A stretch of 64,000 bases of DNA from Candidatus Rhodoblastus alkanivorans (lineage in GTDB: Bacteria; Pseudomonadota; Alphaproteobacteria; Rhizobiales; Beijerinckiaceae), in NCBI RefSeq assembly GCF_022760755.1, contig NZ_JAIVFP010000001.1:1344001-1408000 (forward strand), read 5' to 3'. Shown here piece after piece: positions 43,988-53,733 of this stretch. A model generated the notes under the pieces. It was given only the letters and a program-made list of their open reading frames with translations. It was not told the origin of the DNA and searched no databases. The position numbers and the translations under genes were made by a program. How positions within the stretch are numbered: position 1 is the first letter of the stretch; every line of letters starts with the position of its first letter.

Positions 43988-44899
43988 ATGACCGTGGGTA
44001 CGCTCGTGCCGCCGGAAGACTTGCCCGATTGGGTTCCCGGAGACGTGCTTTGCGCCAGCGATGGTCTGGGCTGGAAAAACGTCTATCTCCGCACCTATCA
44101 CTATCTTGGCCAGGACGTGATCGTGCCGGCCATGCGCGATTTCATGATCGTCGGCTATCGCCTCGGCGCCACGCCGATGCAGCGGCGTTTCGACGGCCAA
44201 TGGTCCCACGCCACATGCGCTCCGGGCGCCGTTTCGCTGCTCACCCGCGCCGAGCAGTCGCACTGGTTCTGGAGCGAGACCATCGACGTCACCCACGTCT
44301 ATTTTTCGCAGGAGCTCGTGGTTGAGGTGGCGAGCGAGGTCATGGAGCGCCCGATCGCCGAAGTGACGCTCGCCGATGTGCTGCTTCTCGAAGACCCGGC
44401 CATCACTTTCGCGCTTCAGGCGATCGCCGCCGAAGCGCAGGCGCAGGGTCTCGGCGGCCCGCTCTATGTCGAGACCATGGCGCGCTGCATGATCGTGCAT
44501 CTGCTGCGCAAATTCGCTTCGATCAAGCCCGAGCGCGGCTGTCCCGGCGGTCGCCTCAACCTTCTGCAACGGCGTCGGATCGACGAATTCATCGACGCCC
44601 ATCTCGACGAGGCGATCGATCTGAAGTCCCTGGCCGATCTCGCGAATCTGACGCCGTGCAATTTCGCCCGGCAATTCAAGCGCGCGATGGGCAAGGCGCC
44701 CCATGCCTATGTGATCGAGCGCCGGCTCGAGCGCGCGCAAAGGCTGCTGACTCTCACCTCATTGCCGATCAAGGAAATTTCGGCGAGCTGCGGCTTTGCC
44801 GATCAGGCGCATTTGACCCGTCTGTTCCTGCGCAGCCGCGACCGGACGCCCGCCGCCTTCCGCAAGGAATTCGGCGGCGGCGGAATGAGCGCCGGCTGA
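43988..44899 (+). CDS. AraC-family regulator 2
   Basis: 303 residues with GGGAGGAT before the ATG. The C-terminal 100 residues carry both AraC helix-turn-helix units: DLKSLADLANLTPCNFARQF and IKEISASCGFADQAHLTRLF. The N-terminal part (cupin-like, GYRLGATPMQRRFDGQWSHA) resembles sensing domains of general catabolic AraC proteins. Its target is not evident; the palindrome just upstream suggests autoregulation. Confidence 0.85.
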   Translation: MTVGTLVPPEDLPDWVPGDVLCASDGLGWKNVYLRTYHYLGQDVIVPAMRDFMIVGYRLGATPMQRRFDGQWSHATCAPGAVSLLTRAEQSHWFWSETIDVTHVYFSQELVVEVASEVMERPIAEVTLADVLLLEDPAITFALQAIAAEAQAQGLGGPLYVETMARCMIVHLLRKFASIKPERGCPGGRLNLLQRRRIDEFIDAHLDEAIDLKSLADLANLTPCNFARQFKRAMGKAPHAYVIERRLERAQRLLTLTSLPIKEISASCGFADQAHLTRLFLRSRDRTPAAFRKEFGGGGMSAG

Positions 44900-44947
44900 A
44901 GATCCGCTCGAGCGAGGCGCGGCCCTGCAAGCGCATGGTCTCGAAGC

Positions 44948-45751
44948 TCAGTAGGGCGACGCGCCGCCCGTCGCCGGGCCGCCCTTGAACCGGCGGGCGA
45001 GATCCTGCGTCGCCTTCACCAGCAGGAGCGCGTCCACGCCCACGGCGACGAAACGCGCGCCCTGTTTGAGATAGGCGGCGGCGACGGCTTCGTCGGTCGC
45101 CAGCAGGCCGGGCGCCTTGCCATGCGCGAGGATCGTCCGGATCGCCTTCTCCATCGCGGCGACGACTTCCGGATGCTGGGGCTGACCGATATGGCCAAGC
45201 GACGCGGAGAGGTCGGCGGCGCCGAGAAAGACGCCGTCCACGCCTTCGATGGCGGCGATGGCTTCGAGATTTTCCAGACCCGTGCGTGTCTCGACCTGCA
45301 ACAGCAGGCAGACCTCGTCATTGGCGCGATCGAGATAATGTTCGAGCCGCCCCCAGCGCGCGGCGCGCGCAATGCCCGCGCCGACGCCGCGAAAGCCCCG
45401 AGGCGGATAGCGCGTGGCGCGCACCAGCATCTCCGCCTGTTTCGGCGTCTCCACCATAGGAATCAGCAAGCTCTGCGCGCCGATGTCCAGCATCTGCTTG
45501 ATCAGCACCGGATCGCCGGTCGGCGGACGCACGACCGCATGGGTGGGATAGGGTGCGAGTGATTGCAATTGCGCCAGCATGGTCCGCAGGTCGAGCGGCG
45601 AATGTTCGCCGTCGAGCAGCAGCCAGTCGAAGCCCGAACCGGCGCAGATCTCGGCCGAATAGGGATCGGCCATGGCCAGCCACAGGCCGATCTGGGTCGC
45701 GCCTTTTTGCAGGGCGGATTTGAATGGATTGGCGAGGATTTCCTCTGTCAT
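44948..45751 (-). CDS. HpcH/HpaI-family aldolase
   Basis: 267 residues; class II pyruvate aldolase (TIM barrel) of the type that cleaves 4-hydroxy-2-oxo acids. Motifs are [15 protein letters not shown], the metal-binding Glu in [11 protein letters not shown] and [18 protein letters not shown]. It is divergent from dmpD, with a GntR-type palindrome between them, so it belongs to cluster 2. It may supplement DmpG or handle a substituted hydroxy-oxo acid. Confidence 0.87.
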   Translation of the reverse strand: MTEEILANPFKSALQKGATQIGLWLAMADPYSAEICAGSGFDWLLLDGEHSPLDLRTMLAQLQSLAPYPTHAVVRPPTGDPVLIKQMLDIGAQSLLIPMVETPKQAEMLVRATRYPPRGFRGVGAGIARAARWGRLEHYLDRANDEVCLLLQVETRTGLENLEAIAAIEGVDGVFLGAADLSASLGHIGQPQHPEVVAAMEKAIRTILAHGKAPGLLATDEAVAAAYLKQGARFVAVGVDALLLVKATQDLARRFKGGPATGGASPY

Positions 45752-45795
45752 CGGACGATTCCAAGGGCTGATTTTACGGCAAAGTCAGGCTTGCA

Positions 45796-45811
45796 AAAAT
45801 ATCGATATTTT
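45796..45811. promoter_or_regulatory. GntR-type operator between the aldolase and dmpD
   Basis: AAAATATCGATATTTT is a perfect 16-bp palindrome; a second half-site GTCGATAAAAT follows at 45820. The same TATCGATA core occurs at 55324-55358 and 61875-61886, the latter beside the gntR gene. Confidence 0.7.
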
Positions 45812-45868
45812 ATGTTGTGTCGATAAAATTATGGGCTAGGCTTGGGAAAAAAAAACGGAGCGAACGCC

Positions 45869-46702
45869 ATGAATAGCGCCAATCCCGAGATCGCCTCTTC
45901 GATCAAAGCGGCAGGCATAACCACCAATTATCACGATCTCGGCGCCGGTTTCCCGGTGCTGTTTATCCACGGCTCCGGCCCGGGCGTGAGCGCCTGGGCG
46001 AACTGGCGCCTCGCCTTGCCGGAACTCGCCAAAAATTATCGGGTGATCGCGCCCGACATGGTCGGCTTCGGCTTCAGCGAAAGGCCGGCCGGAATCACTT
46101 ATGACATCGCGACCTGGGTCAAGCAGACAATCGGACTGCTCGACGCCCTGGGCCTGGAAAAGGCGCATATCGTCGGCAATTCCTTCGGCGGCGCCATTGC
46201 GTTGGCCTTGGCGATCCAGCATCCAGATCGCGTCGCGCGACTGGTGCTGATGGGCAGCGTCGGCGTGCCGTTCCCGATCAGCGCCGGCCTTGACGCGGTC
46301 TGGGGCTATGAGCCCTCGCTCGACAATATGAAAAAGCTGCTCGACATTTTCGCCTATAGCCGGGAACTGGTGAACGACGAATTGGCGGAGCTGCGCTACC
46401 GCGCCAGCATCAGGCCCGGCTTCCAGGAAAGCTTTTCGGCCATGTTTCCCGCGCCGCGCCAGCGCTGGGTCGACGCGATGACGAGCCGCGAGGCGGATAT
46501 TCGCGCCGTGCCGCACGAAACGCTGATCATCCACGGTCGCGACGACAAGGTGATTCCGCTGTCCAATTCCTTGACCTTGCTGGAATGGATCGATCGTTCG
46601 CAACTTCACGTGTTCAGCTGTTGCGGCCATTGGGTTCAGATCGAACATGCGGCGCGCTTCGCGCAGCTGCTCGACAATTTCTTTGCCGAAGCCAGGGCCT
46701 GA
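45869..46702 (+). CDS. dmpD: 2-Hydroxymuconic semialdehyde hydrolase
   Basis: 277 residues; hydrolytic branch of meta cleavage, for products of 3-methylcatechol and other ring-fission ketones. Alpha/beta hydrolase motifs: oxyanion HGSGPGVSAWANW, nucleophile GNSFGGAIALALA, Asp in HGRDDKVIPLSN and His in CGHWVQIEHA. This is the only dmpD in the window; cluster 1 lacks one. It is followed 15 bp later by an SDR gene. Confidence 0.93.
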   Translation: MNSANPEIASSIKAAGITTNYHDLGAGFPVLFIHGSGPGVSAWANWRLALPELAKNYRVIAPDMVGFGFSERPAGITYDIATWVKQTIGLLDALGLEKAHIVGNSFGGAIALALAIQHPDRVARLVLMGSVGVPFPISAGLDAVWGYEPSLDNMKKLLDIFAYSRELVNDELAELRYRASIRPGFQESFSAMFPAPRQRWVDAMTSREADIRAVPHETLIIHGRDDKVIPLSNSLTLLEWIDRSQLHVFSCCGHWVQIEHAARFAQLLDNFFAEARA

Positions 46703-46717
46703 GCTAGGAGAAACGAC

Positions 46718-47512
46718 ATGAAGATTGATCTGCACGGCAAGACCGCCATCGTCACCGGCTCGACGTCCGGCATCGGCTACGCCATCGCCAAAGGGCTGGC
46801 GCAGGCCGGCGCGCGCGTGATCGTCAACGGCCGCGCCGCCGCCCGGGTCGAAGAGGCGTTGAAGAAGTTGCGCGCGGACGTTCCCGGCGCCGAGGCGAGC
46901 GGCGTCGCCGCCGATCTGGTGACAGCCGAAGGCGTCGAATCCCTCGGCTCGCAGGTCGAAGACGCCGATATTCTGGTCAACAATCTCGGCATTTTCGAGC
47001 CCAAGCCCTTTCTCGAAATTCCCGATTCCGACTGGCTGCGCTTCTTCGAGGCCAATGTGCTCAGCGGTGTGCGCATGTCGCGGCGCTATCTGCCGAAAAT
47101 GCTGGAAAAGAACTGGGGCCGCATCGTTTTCATCTCGAGCGAATCCGGGCTCAACACGCCGGCGGAAATGGTCCATTACGGCATGACCAAGACCGCGCAG
47201 CTCGCGGTGTCGCGCGGCGTCGCGGAACTGACCGCCGGGACGGGCGTCACCGTCAATTCCGTTCTGCCGGGGCCGACGCGGTCCGAGGGTGTCAGCGAAT
47301 TCTTCGGCAAGATGGCGGCCGAGGCGGGCGTTTCCCAGCCGGAAATGGAGGCGCGCTTCATCGCCGAGCACCGGCCGACGTCGTTGCTGCGCCGGCTGGC
47401 CGATGTCGAGGAAGTCGCCAATATGGTCGTCTATGTCTGCTCTCCGCAGGCCTCCGCCACCAATGGCGCGGCTTTGCGCGTCGATGGCGGCGTCGTCAAA
47501 TTCATCGCCTGA
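46718..47512 (+). CDS. SDR-family oxidoreductase
   Basis: 264 residues with a complete active site: TGSTSGIGYAIAKGLAQAGA for NAD(P), NNLGIFE, FISSES and YGMTK (Tyr-x3-Lys). Typical classical SDR. It is cotranscribed with dmpD behind the GntR operator. It may oxidise a dihydrodiol or aromatic alcohol, but the substrate is not determined by sequence. Confidence 0.85.
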   Translation: MKIDLHGKTAIVTGSTSGIGYAIAKGLAQAGARVIVNGRAAARVEEALKKLRADVPGAEASGVAADLVTAEGVESLGSQVEDADILVNNLGIFEPKPFLEIPDSDWLRFFEANVLSGVRMSRRYLPKMLEKNWGRIVFISSESGLNTPAEMVHYGMTKTAQLAVSRGVAELTAGTGVTVNSVLPGPTRSEGVSEFFGKMAAEAGVSQPEMEARFIAEHRPTSLLRRLADVEEVANMVVYVCSPQASATNGAALRVDGGVVKFIA

Positions 47513-47536
47513 GTCAGAGCATGATATCGCCGGCGT

Positions 47537-47944
47537 TCAGCCCGGCATTCTGGCGAAGCGGGCGAGGCCTTCGGGAAGCGGCGTCCATTGCTGTTTGGAG
47601 TCGCAGAAAATCTCCAGCGTCGGCTTGATCCAGCCGGCGTCATCGAAGCCGCCGGCCTTGACGATAGCCACATCGGGCATGGCCTCGGCCTCGGTCCAGA
47701 TGGGCGAGCCGCATTCCGAACAGAACCAGCGCCTGAGCGGCTTGCCGCTCTCGCCGACGTCGTCGAATTTCTTCAGCGGACCCGAAACGCTGAAACGCGC
47801 GCGCGGCGAAAGCACATTGACGGAAAAGGCCGAACCGCTCGATTTCTGACAATGCGTGCAATGGCAGAGCGCCACCGTCGGGGCGTCGTCGGTCAATGTG
47901 AAAGTCGTCTTGCCGCAAAGGCAGCTTCCTTTATGCTCGCTCAT
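47537..47944 (-). CDS. GFA-family (glutathione-dependent formaldehyde-activating-like) zinc protein
   Basis: 135 residues. Zinc-binding cysteines are GSCLCGKTTF, CHCTHCQKSSGSAF and WFCSECGSPIW, the Mss4/GFA fold. Such proteins bind zinc and sometimes glutathione-aldehyde adducts; most have no proven activity. It is convergent with the SDR gene. Confidence 0.85.
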   Translation of the reverse strand: MSEHKGSCLCGKTTFTLTDDAPTVALCHCTHCQKSSGSAFSVNVLSPRARFSVSGPLKKFDDVGESGKPLRRWFCSECGSPIWTEAEAMPDVAIVKAGGFDDAGWIKPTLEIFCDSKQQWTPLPEGLARFARMPG

Positions 47945-48110
47945 GTTCCGCCTCTCGTTTCATCTTTTTCTTCATCGGTTGGCGCGCCAATCGCCGCCAT
48001 CATGTGTTGGCGGCGGCGGACGCGTCCTGCCAATCTCCCACTGGGCTTCCCGCAATTTGCGGCCGGCGTGACGCCGAAAAGATTTCGCCGGCGCCCAGGC
48101 GCCGCAACAG

Positions 48111-48382
48111 TCACCAGATTCCGCGCGGTTCGGTCAGCATGACGGCGATTGAAAGAATGCGGCGCCGAGAATCGGCCTTTCCAGGCTGCCGAACGAAGCG
48201 CCGATGCCGCCGATCACCACGATGAAAATAATGTAGATTGTCCACTCGGTCATGCCGAACGAAGGGTCGGGCGAGATACGCAATTTTTGCAGGGTCGCGA
48301 GAGCGCCGGCAAGGCCGAGGAACGGCGCCGTCCACAGGACGCAGAGAATTCGGCCGCGCGCCAGACGGCTTGCGCGTTGCAA
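48111..48382 (-). pseudogene. Remnant of a LivM-type branched-chain/aromatic ABC permease
   Basis: On the minus strand GALATLQKLRISPDPSFGMT then EWTIYIIFIVVIGGIGASFG closely resembles the C-terminal half of LivM permeases. The frame then loses the following transmembrane block and reaches, in another frame, SIAVMLTEPRGIW with a stop, matching the normal C-terminus (AVMLFAPRGLW). So a segment was deleted with a frame change. The N-terminal part and other ABC components are absent. Confidence 0.65.
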
Positions 48383-48391
48383 ATCAAAGGG

Positions 48392-48410
48392 CGGCGCTGG
48401 GCCAGCGCCG
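48392..48410 (-). terminator. Hairpin after porin 3
   Basis: CGGCGCT/AGCGCCG stem with GGGCC loop, about 15 bp after the porin stop on the minus strand. Confidence 0.6.
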
Positions 48411-48424
48411 TCCCCGATGTTCGA

Positions 48425-49297
48425 TCAATATTTGGCGACGACCGGCTTCGGCGGCGCGGCGACCCAGAGCGGGATGATGATATTGGCCCAACCGCGGGTG
48501 TCGTAGCCGCCGTAATTCACTTCCATGACGTCGCGGGTGAATTTTAGCTGCAGATTCAACGTTCCGAAGTCATAGCCAACGAGGCCGCCGAGCGCGATCT
48601 GGCTTTGCTTGGCGTATCCGGGGACGGGCGCGTCGAGGTCGGCGGAGGCAAAGCCGACGAGGCCGAACTCGAACTTGCCGAATTTCTTGGTCGCCGTGAC
48701 GTCGAGGTTGTACCAGGTCGTTCCGTAGGAGCCGGGCGCGGAGAAGATATCGCCGGATTGTCCGGTGCCGAAAATGTTGGTGGCGGAGATGTTCCAGCCA
48801 TCCTTCAGATAGCTGAAAGCCACGACGCCCTGGAACGACGCGAAATTGCGGGCGATGCCAATCTGTGTCAGCTCATTGTCGACCGGGAGATAGACGCCGC
48901 CCTGAATGCCGCCGAAGAAACCGTTGCCGAGATCCCATTTGATCTGGGCGTCGATGAAGGGGTTCATGAAACCGCCGCGGTTGAGGACGCCGTGCACATT
49001 GGCGTTCACCATCGGCGAGACGGTGTCAAACATGACATGGCCGCCAAGCAGGGTCCAGGGCGTCGACCAGATGATCCAGGCCGGCACCAGGGCGCCGACA
49101 TTCGTGCCGGGCGTCGTGTCGCGGTAGCCGTAGTTCGGCATGGTGATGACAAACACGCCTTCCGGCAGCGGCGCGCCGAGCGGGATACCGGTGCTGATGC
49201 CCGGCTGCAGCTCCGAACCCGCGAATGACGTCGTAGCCGTCGCGCAAAGGGAAAGGCATCCCATGGCCGCCGCGACGATTTTATTTCTGAAAGACAT
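48425..49297 (-). CDS. MetA-pathway outer-membrane transporter, paralogue 3
   Basis: 290 residues with a signal peptide (MSFRNKIVAAAMGCLSLCAT, cleavage near TTSFA-GS). It is much closer to paralogue 1 than to 2: [55 protein letters not shown] and WVAAPPKPVVAKY. GGAGGGGAGC precedes the ATG. Presumably the uptake channel of cluster 2. Confidence 0.83.
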   Translation of the reverse strand: MSFRNKIVAAAMGCLSLCATATTSFAGSELQPGISTGIPLGAPLPEGVFVITMPNYGYRDTTPGTNVGALVPAWIIWSTPWTLLGGHVMFDTVSPMVNANVHGVLNRGGFMNPFIDAQIKWDLGNGFFGGIQGGVYLPVDNELTQIGIARNFASFQGVVAFSYLKDGWNISATNIFGTGQSGDIFSAPGSYGTTWYNLDVTATKKFGKFEFGLVGFASADLDAPVPGYAKQSQIALGGLVGYDFGTLNLQLKFTRDVMEVNYGGYDTRGWANIIIPLWVAAPPKPVVAKY

Positions 49298-49579
49298 GCT
49301 CCCCTCCACGTGGATATTTGCTCGTTTCTTCGGCTGGGCGCTTCGAGGCGTCCCTGAGCCGTAGAGTCGCAATCATTCGACAGCAACAGGCCGATGCGCT
49401 CGACTTAAGCGCTAACCTTGCTGGCGAATTCATGAATAATTCTAGCAAAATATCGGCATTAAGTTCGGGTTATAAAACCTATATTGGGTTTAGTTGCGAT
49501 AAAAATATTGAAGTTGTTTTTTTATCACAATTTCATATTTAAAAATACACGGAATATAGCCACGGGGAGACGCGGAGAT
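49298..49579. promoter_or_regulatory. AT-rich promoter region of porin 3
   Basis: About 280 bp, AT-rich between 49430 and 49555. AAAATATCGGCATT at 49447-49460 resembles a GntR half-operator, and AAACCTATATTGGGTTT near 49477 is an imperfect inverted repeat. No gene is seen. Confidence 0.45.
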
Positions 49580-49957
49580 CTAATAAGGGGCTTGTCCTGC
49601 GATCGCTTCCGCGAGGCGACGCCATTCGTCCTGATTCTTGATCAGGACGCCGCGTGTCGTTGCTTCGGCAAGCTGCATATCGGCCAGTCGGGCGACCTTG
49701 CGACGCACGGTTTCCTTCGGAATGTGCAGCATTTCCGCAAGGTCGAGGCAGGTGACCGGCCGAATCACGACGCCGCGACTATTGGCCGTCAGACCCAGAT
49801 GGCCCAGCGCGAGGAAAATCAGGACCTCGTCCGAGGTCATATGATCGGCGACGCGCGCCAGGCCGAAAGCCCGCAGCACCCGGCCCGTGCATTGCGACAG
49901 GGCGCCGATTTCGCAGGGCGTCGTGCTGGTCATTGCCTGGGCGGAGGATTGCGACAT
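49580..49957 (-). CDS. Small winged-helix regulator-like protein, paralogue 2
   Basis: 125 residues, paralogous to the 29357 product. The shared body is MTSDEVLIFLALGHLGLTAN, a helix-turn-helix in EMLHIPKETVRRKVARLADM and a wing TTRGVLIKNQDEW. No recognised effector domain. It is the last gene of the cluster 2 meta operon, 25 bp after the 4-OT gene, matching the end-of-operon position of paralogue 1. Probably a DNA-binding regulator. Confidence 0.72.
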   Translation of the reverse strand: MSQSSAQAMTSTTPCEIGALSQCTGRVLRAFGLARVADHMTSDEVLIFLALGHLGLTANSRGVVIRPVTCLDLAEMLHIPKETVRRKVARLADMQLAEATTRGVLIKNQDEWRRLAEAIAGQAPY

Positions 49958-49982
49958 GGTTGGCGCGCGGCGGTTCGGTGGA

Positions 49983-50180
49983 TCAGGTCTTGGCGGCAGT
50001 CTTGCTCTTGGCGACGCCCCCGACGCTGAAATGAGCGCCCGGGACTTCGCGAAGGATGACGCGAATCGATTCGATCGGCGCGTCGAGCGCTTCATGAACC
50101 GCCTGGGCGACCTTGGCGTGGAGGCGCTCCTTGGCGGCGTTGGAGCGGCCTTCGATGAGCGTGATTTCGACAACGGGCAT
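49983..50180 (-). CDS. dmpI: 4-Oxalocrotonate tautomerase
   Basis: 65 residues, normal single-domain enzyme. After Met removal Pro1 is the catalytic base, with Arg11 (IEGRS) and Arg39 (ESIRVI) present and the HFSVGG loop near the hydrophobic wall. It tautomerises 2-hydroxymuconate to 2-oxo-3-hexenedioate. It follows dmpH. Compare the fused version at 24156. Confidence 0.93.
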   Translation of the reverse strand: MPVVEITLIEGRSNAAKERLHAKVAQAVHEALDAPIESIRVILREVPGAHFSVGGVAKSKTAAKT

Positions 50181-50183
50181 GGA

Positions 50184-50948
50184 TTACTCCGCAACGCGAA
50201 TGGAGACGGAACCGAGCTTTTGCATGGTAGTGCGGACATGCTCGCCGACACTCAGGGGATGGGCGGCGGTGGCGCCGCCGGCCAGCACGATCCAGCCCGG
50301 TTTCAGGCCGCCGATGGACGAGGCGGCGCGCGCCGCGGCGACCAGCGAGCGGATCGGATGGCCGAGTATCGCCGCGGTTGAACCGATCTGAACCGCGCGT
50401 CCGTTCACTTCCACAACAATGCCGAGATTGGAGAAGTCCTGATCGGGTTTGCTCCAACCGCCGACAATGAATCCCGACGACGACGAGTTGTCAGCGATGA
50501 CGTCCGGCAGGGCGAATTTGAAATCGCGATAGCGCGAGTCGATGACTTCCATCGCTGGCGCGATCGCCTCGACCGCGCTGAGCGCTTCAGCCGGTGAAAC
50601 TTCACCGACGAGTTCGCGCTTCATCAGGAAAGCGAGCTCCGGTTCGATGCGCGGGTGGACGTAACGCTTCTTCGAAAGCGCGCCGCCTTCCTCCAGCCGC
50701 ATGGTGTCGGTGAGCCGGCCCCAGATCACTTCACTGACGCCGACCTGCGCCATTTTCGCGCGCGAGGTCAGGCCCATTTTCACGCCGACGAGTTTCTCGC
50801 CGCGCGCGAAACGGCGCTCCATCGACAAGGCCTGAATCGCATAGGCCTCCTCGACGCCAAGCGGCTCGCGCTCGGTGAATTGGGGAATGGCGCCCGCGCT
50901 GCGGGCGGCCTCGTCGACGATCTGGGCGTATTGGGCCAGCTTGCTCAT
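50184..50948 (-). CDS. dmpH: 4-Oxalocrotonate decarboxylase, cluster 2
   Basis: 254 residues. Diagnostic segments are [20 protein letters not shown], the metal-binding [12 protein letters not shown] and [20 protein letters not shown]. It overlaps dmpG by 4 bp and precedes dmpI by 3 bp, tight coupling. Moderately similar to the cluster 1 enzyme. Confidence 0.9.
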   Translation of the reverse strand: MSKLAQYAQIVDEAARSAGAIPQFTEREPLGVEEAYAIQALSMERRFARGEKLVGVKMGLTSRAKMAQVGVSEVIWGRLTDTMRLEEGGALSKKRYVHPRIEPELAFLMKRELVGEVSPAEALSAVEAIAPAMEVIDSRYRDFKFALPDVIADNSSSSGFIVGGWSKPDQDFSNLGIVVEVNGRAVQIGSTAAILGHPIRSLVAAARAASSIGGLKPGWIVLAGGATAAHPLSVGEHVRTTMQKLGSVSIRVAE

Positions 50949-51988
50949 TGCGCCGCGACCTCCGCTTCACGTGTTTTCAGAATGTCGAGCGCGACGTCGA
51001 CGATCATGTCCTCCTGGCCGCCGACCATGCGGCGCTTGCCCAGTTCGGCGAGAATGTCGCGCGCGTCCACGCCATAGATTTTGGCGGCGTTTTCGGCATG
51101 GCGCAGGAAGCTCGAATAGACCCCGGCATAGCCGAGCGACAGCGACTCGCGATCGACTCGCACTGGGCGATCCTGCAGCGGCCGCACCAGATCGTCGGCG
51201 GCGTCCATGAGCATGTGGAGGTCGCAGCCCGTCTCAACGCCCATGCGGTCGAGCACCGCAATGAGCGCTTCGAGCGGGGCGTTGCCCGCGCCCGCGCCCA
51301 TGCCGGCGAGCGAGGCGTCGACGCGCACCGCGCCGGCTTCGATTCCGGCCACGGCATTGGCGACGCCGAGCGTCAGATTGTGATGGGTGTGCACGCCGAT
51401 TTCCGTCTCCGGCTTCAGCGCGTCGCGCACCGCCTTCACCCGTTCGGCATATTGGTTCGGCAGAAGCGCGCCGGCTGAATCCGTCACATAGACGCATTCC
51501 GCGCCATAGCTCTCCATCAGCTTCGCCTGCTCGACCAGTTTCGCCGGCTCGATCATATGGGCCATCATCAGGAAGCCGACCGTGTCCATGCCAAGCTTGC
51601 GGCCCGCTTCGATATGCTGGCGCGAGACGTCGGCCTCGGTGCAATGGGTGGCGACGCGCACGCTGCGCGCGCCGGCCTCATAGGCGTGTTTGAGGTCATG
51701 CACGGTGCCGATGCCCGGCAGCAGCAGGATGGTGACGCGCGAGAACTTGCATTCGTCGGCGACCGCCGCGATCCACTCGACGTCGTCATGGGCGCCGAAG
51801 CCGTAATTGAAGGTCGAGCCGGTGAGGCCGTCGCCATGGGTGATCTCGATGGCGTCGACATGCGCCCGGTCGAGCGCGCGGGCGATGGCGCGCACGACAT
51901 CCAGGCTGTAGGAGTGACGGATGGAATGCATCCCGTCGCGCAGCGTCACATCCTGGATATAGAGCTTGTTGGGGTTGATACGGGCCAT
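50945..51988 (-). CDS. dmpG: 4-Hydroxy-2-oxovalerate aldolase, cluster 2
   Basis: 347 residues: start [20 protein letters not shown], metal site in [17 protein letters not shown] and a DmpG-type C-terminal domain. The start overlaps the dmpF stop. Not in a recently homogenised tract: it is clearly diverged from the 16719 copy. Confidence 0.94.
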   Translation of the reverse strand: MARINPNKLYIQDVTLRDGMHSIRHSYSLDVVRAIARALDRAHVDAIEITHGDGLTGSTFNYGFGAHDDVEWIAAVADECKFSRVTILLLPGIGTVHDLKHAYEAGARSVRVATHCTEADVSRQHIEAGRKLGMDTVGFLMMAHMIEPAKLVEQAKLMESYGAECVYVTDSAGALLPNQYAERVKAVRDALKPETEIGVHTHHNLTLGVANAVAGIEAGAVRVDASLAGMGAGAGNAPLEALIAVLDRMGVETGCDLHMLMDAADDLVRPLQDRPVRVDRESLSLGYAGVYSSFLRHAENAAKIYGVDARDILAELGKRRMVGGQEDMIVDVALDILKTREAEVAAQ

Positions 51989-52929
51989 CACGCGGCCTCC
52001 TTCCGAAGTTGCTTGGCAGCCCAATGGTCGGCGGTGGTCAGGGCCGCCGAGGTCATGATGTCGAGATTGCCGGCATAGGCCGGAAGGTAATGGGCCGCGC
52101 CTTCCACTTCGAGGAAGATCGTGGTCTTGAGGCCGGAGCACAGGCCAACGCCGGGAATGCGGACCGGCGCGTTGTCGCCGATGTTCTCGAACTGCACCTT
52201 CTGTTTCAGGCGATAGCCGGGGACGTATTTCTGGACCGCCGCGACCATGTCGAGAACCGACTTCTCGATCGCCTCGCGCGAGCCGCCCTGCGACAGCGTG
52301 AACACCGTGTCGCGCATGATGAGCGGCGGTTCGGCGGGGTTGAGAATGATGATCGCCTTACCATTCTCGGCGCCGCCGAGTTTTTTGATCGCGCTCGACG
52401 TCGTTTCGGTGAATTCGTCGATGTTCGCGCGGGTGCCGGGGCCGGCGGATTTCGACGAGATCGAGGCGACGATCTCGCCCCAGATCACGCGGTCGGTGGC
52501 GCGGCGCACCGCATGGACCATCGGAATGGTGGCCTGGCCGCCGCAGGTGACCATATTGACATTGGGCTCGTCGATATTGGCGTCGCCATTGATGACCGGA
52601 ATGGTGAAGGGGCCGATGGCCGCCGGCGTCAGGTCGATGACCTTCTTGCCGTCCTTCTGCAACAGCTCGTTGTTGCGAATATGCGCGCTAGCGGAGGTCG
52701 CGTCGAACACGACCCGGATGTCCTTGTAATTGGGCAACTTGCGCAACCCGTTGATCCCTTCGTGCGTCACCGGGACGCCGAGGCGCGCCGCGCGGGCGAG
52801 ACCGTCGGATTTGGGATCAATCCCGACCATCGCGCCCATCTCGAGATTGTCGGAATTGCGCATGATCTTGATCATCAGATCGGTGCCGATATTGCCCGAA
52901 CCGATGATCGCGCAGGGAATCTTCGCCAT
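51988..52929 (-). CDS. dmpF: Acetaldehyde dehydrogenase (acylating), cluster 2
   Basis: 313 residues: [17 protein letters not shown], catalytic Cys in [15 protein letters not shown] and [14 protein letters not shown]. It forms the channelled complex with the following dmpG. Slightly longer than the cluster 1 enzyme because of an insert near the C-terminus ([20 protein letters not shown]). Confidence 0.94.
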   Translation of the reverse strand: MAKIPCAIIGSGNIGTDLMIKIMRNSDNLEMGAMVGIDPKSDGLARAARLGVPVTHEGINGLRKLPNYKDIRVVFDATSASAHIRNNELLQKDGKKVIDLTPAAIGPFTIPVINGDANIDEPNVNMVTCGGQATIPMVHAVRRATDRVIWGEIVASISSKSAGPGTRANIDEFTETTSSAIKKLGGAENGKAIIILNPAEPPLIMRDTVFTLSQGGSREAIEKSVLDMVAAVQKYVPGYRLKQKVQFENIGDNAPVRIPGVGLCSGLKTTIFLEVEGAAHYLPAYAGNLDIMTSAALTTADHWAAKQLRKEAA

Positions 52930-52932
52930 CCT

Positions 52933-53721
52933 TCACTCCTTCGCGAATGCCGCGCGCACGGAGCCGAGGCCCTCGATCCGCGCTTCGAAAACATCGCCCC
53001 ATTTCACCGCCGCCATCGGGCCGAGCGCGCCCGACAGAACGGTGTCGCCCGCCTTGAGCGGACGCCCGACTCGGGCCATGGTTTTCGCCAGCCACAACAT
53101 CGCCGTGAGGGGATCGCCGAGGCAGGCGGCGCCAGCGCCGACCGAGACCGGCTCGCCCGCGCTTTCCATCACCATGCCGGCGCCGCGCAAATCCAGCGCC
53201 TCGAGTTTTTTCGGCGTCGCGCCGAGGACATAGAGGCCGGAGGAGGCGTTGTCGGCGATGGTGTCGAGAATGCCGATCTTCCAATCAGCGATGCGCGAAT
53301 CCACTACTTCGATCGCTGGCAGAGCGAAGGCCACGGCGCGGAGCACGTCCGTCATCGTGAGGCGCTCCTGGTCGAGATCGCGGTCGAGCACGAAGGCGAC
53401 TTCCGCTTCGACCTTGGGCTGGATCAGCTGCTTGCGGGAAATCTCCCAGCCGTCGGGAACGGCCATGTCGTCGAACAGCATGCCATAATCGGGCTGATCG
53501 ACGCCCAGCTGTTTCTGCACCGCGAGCGACGTCAGGCCGATCTTGCGGCCGACGAGACGTCGGCCCTTTTCAAGCCCGCGCCTGGTGTTGATCTCCTGCG
53601 CCGCATAGGCGAGATCGAGCGCGCCTTCCGGCAACAAATCCCGAATGGGCGCGCAGGGCGAGCCCAATCGGCCGGCGTCGAACAACAGGTCCGCGACCTT
53701 GACGACCGCTGCTTCCGTCAC
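52933..53721 (-). CDS. dmpE: 2-Oxopent-4-enoate hydratase, cluster 2
   Basis: 262 residues from a GTG start with GGAG six bases upstream. [32 protein letters not shown] and [20 protein letters not shown] mark the hydratase. It precedes dmpF by 3 bp and follows dmpC by 12 bp. Confidence 0.92.
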   Translation of the reverse strand: MTEAAVVKVADLLFDAGRLGSPCAPIRDLLPEGALDLAYAAQEINTRRGLEKGRRLVGRKIGLTSLAVQKQLGVDQPDYGMLFDDMAVPDGWEISRKQLIQPKVEAEVAFVLDRDLDQERLTMTDVLRAVAFALPAIEVVDSRIADWKIGILDTIADNASSGLYVLGATPKKLEALDLRGAGMVMESAGEPVSVGAGAACLGDPLTAMLWLAKTMARVGRPLKAGDTVLSGALGPMAAVKWGDVFEARIEGLGSVRAAFAKE

Positions 53722-53733
53722 TGAATTCTCCGA

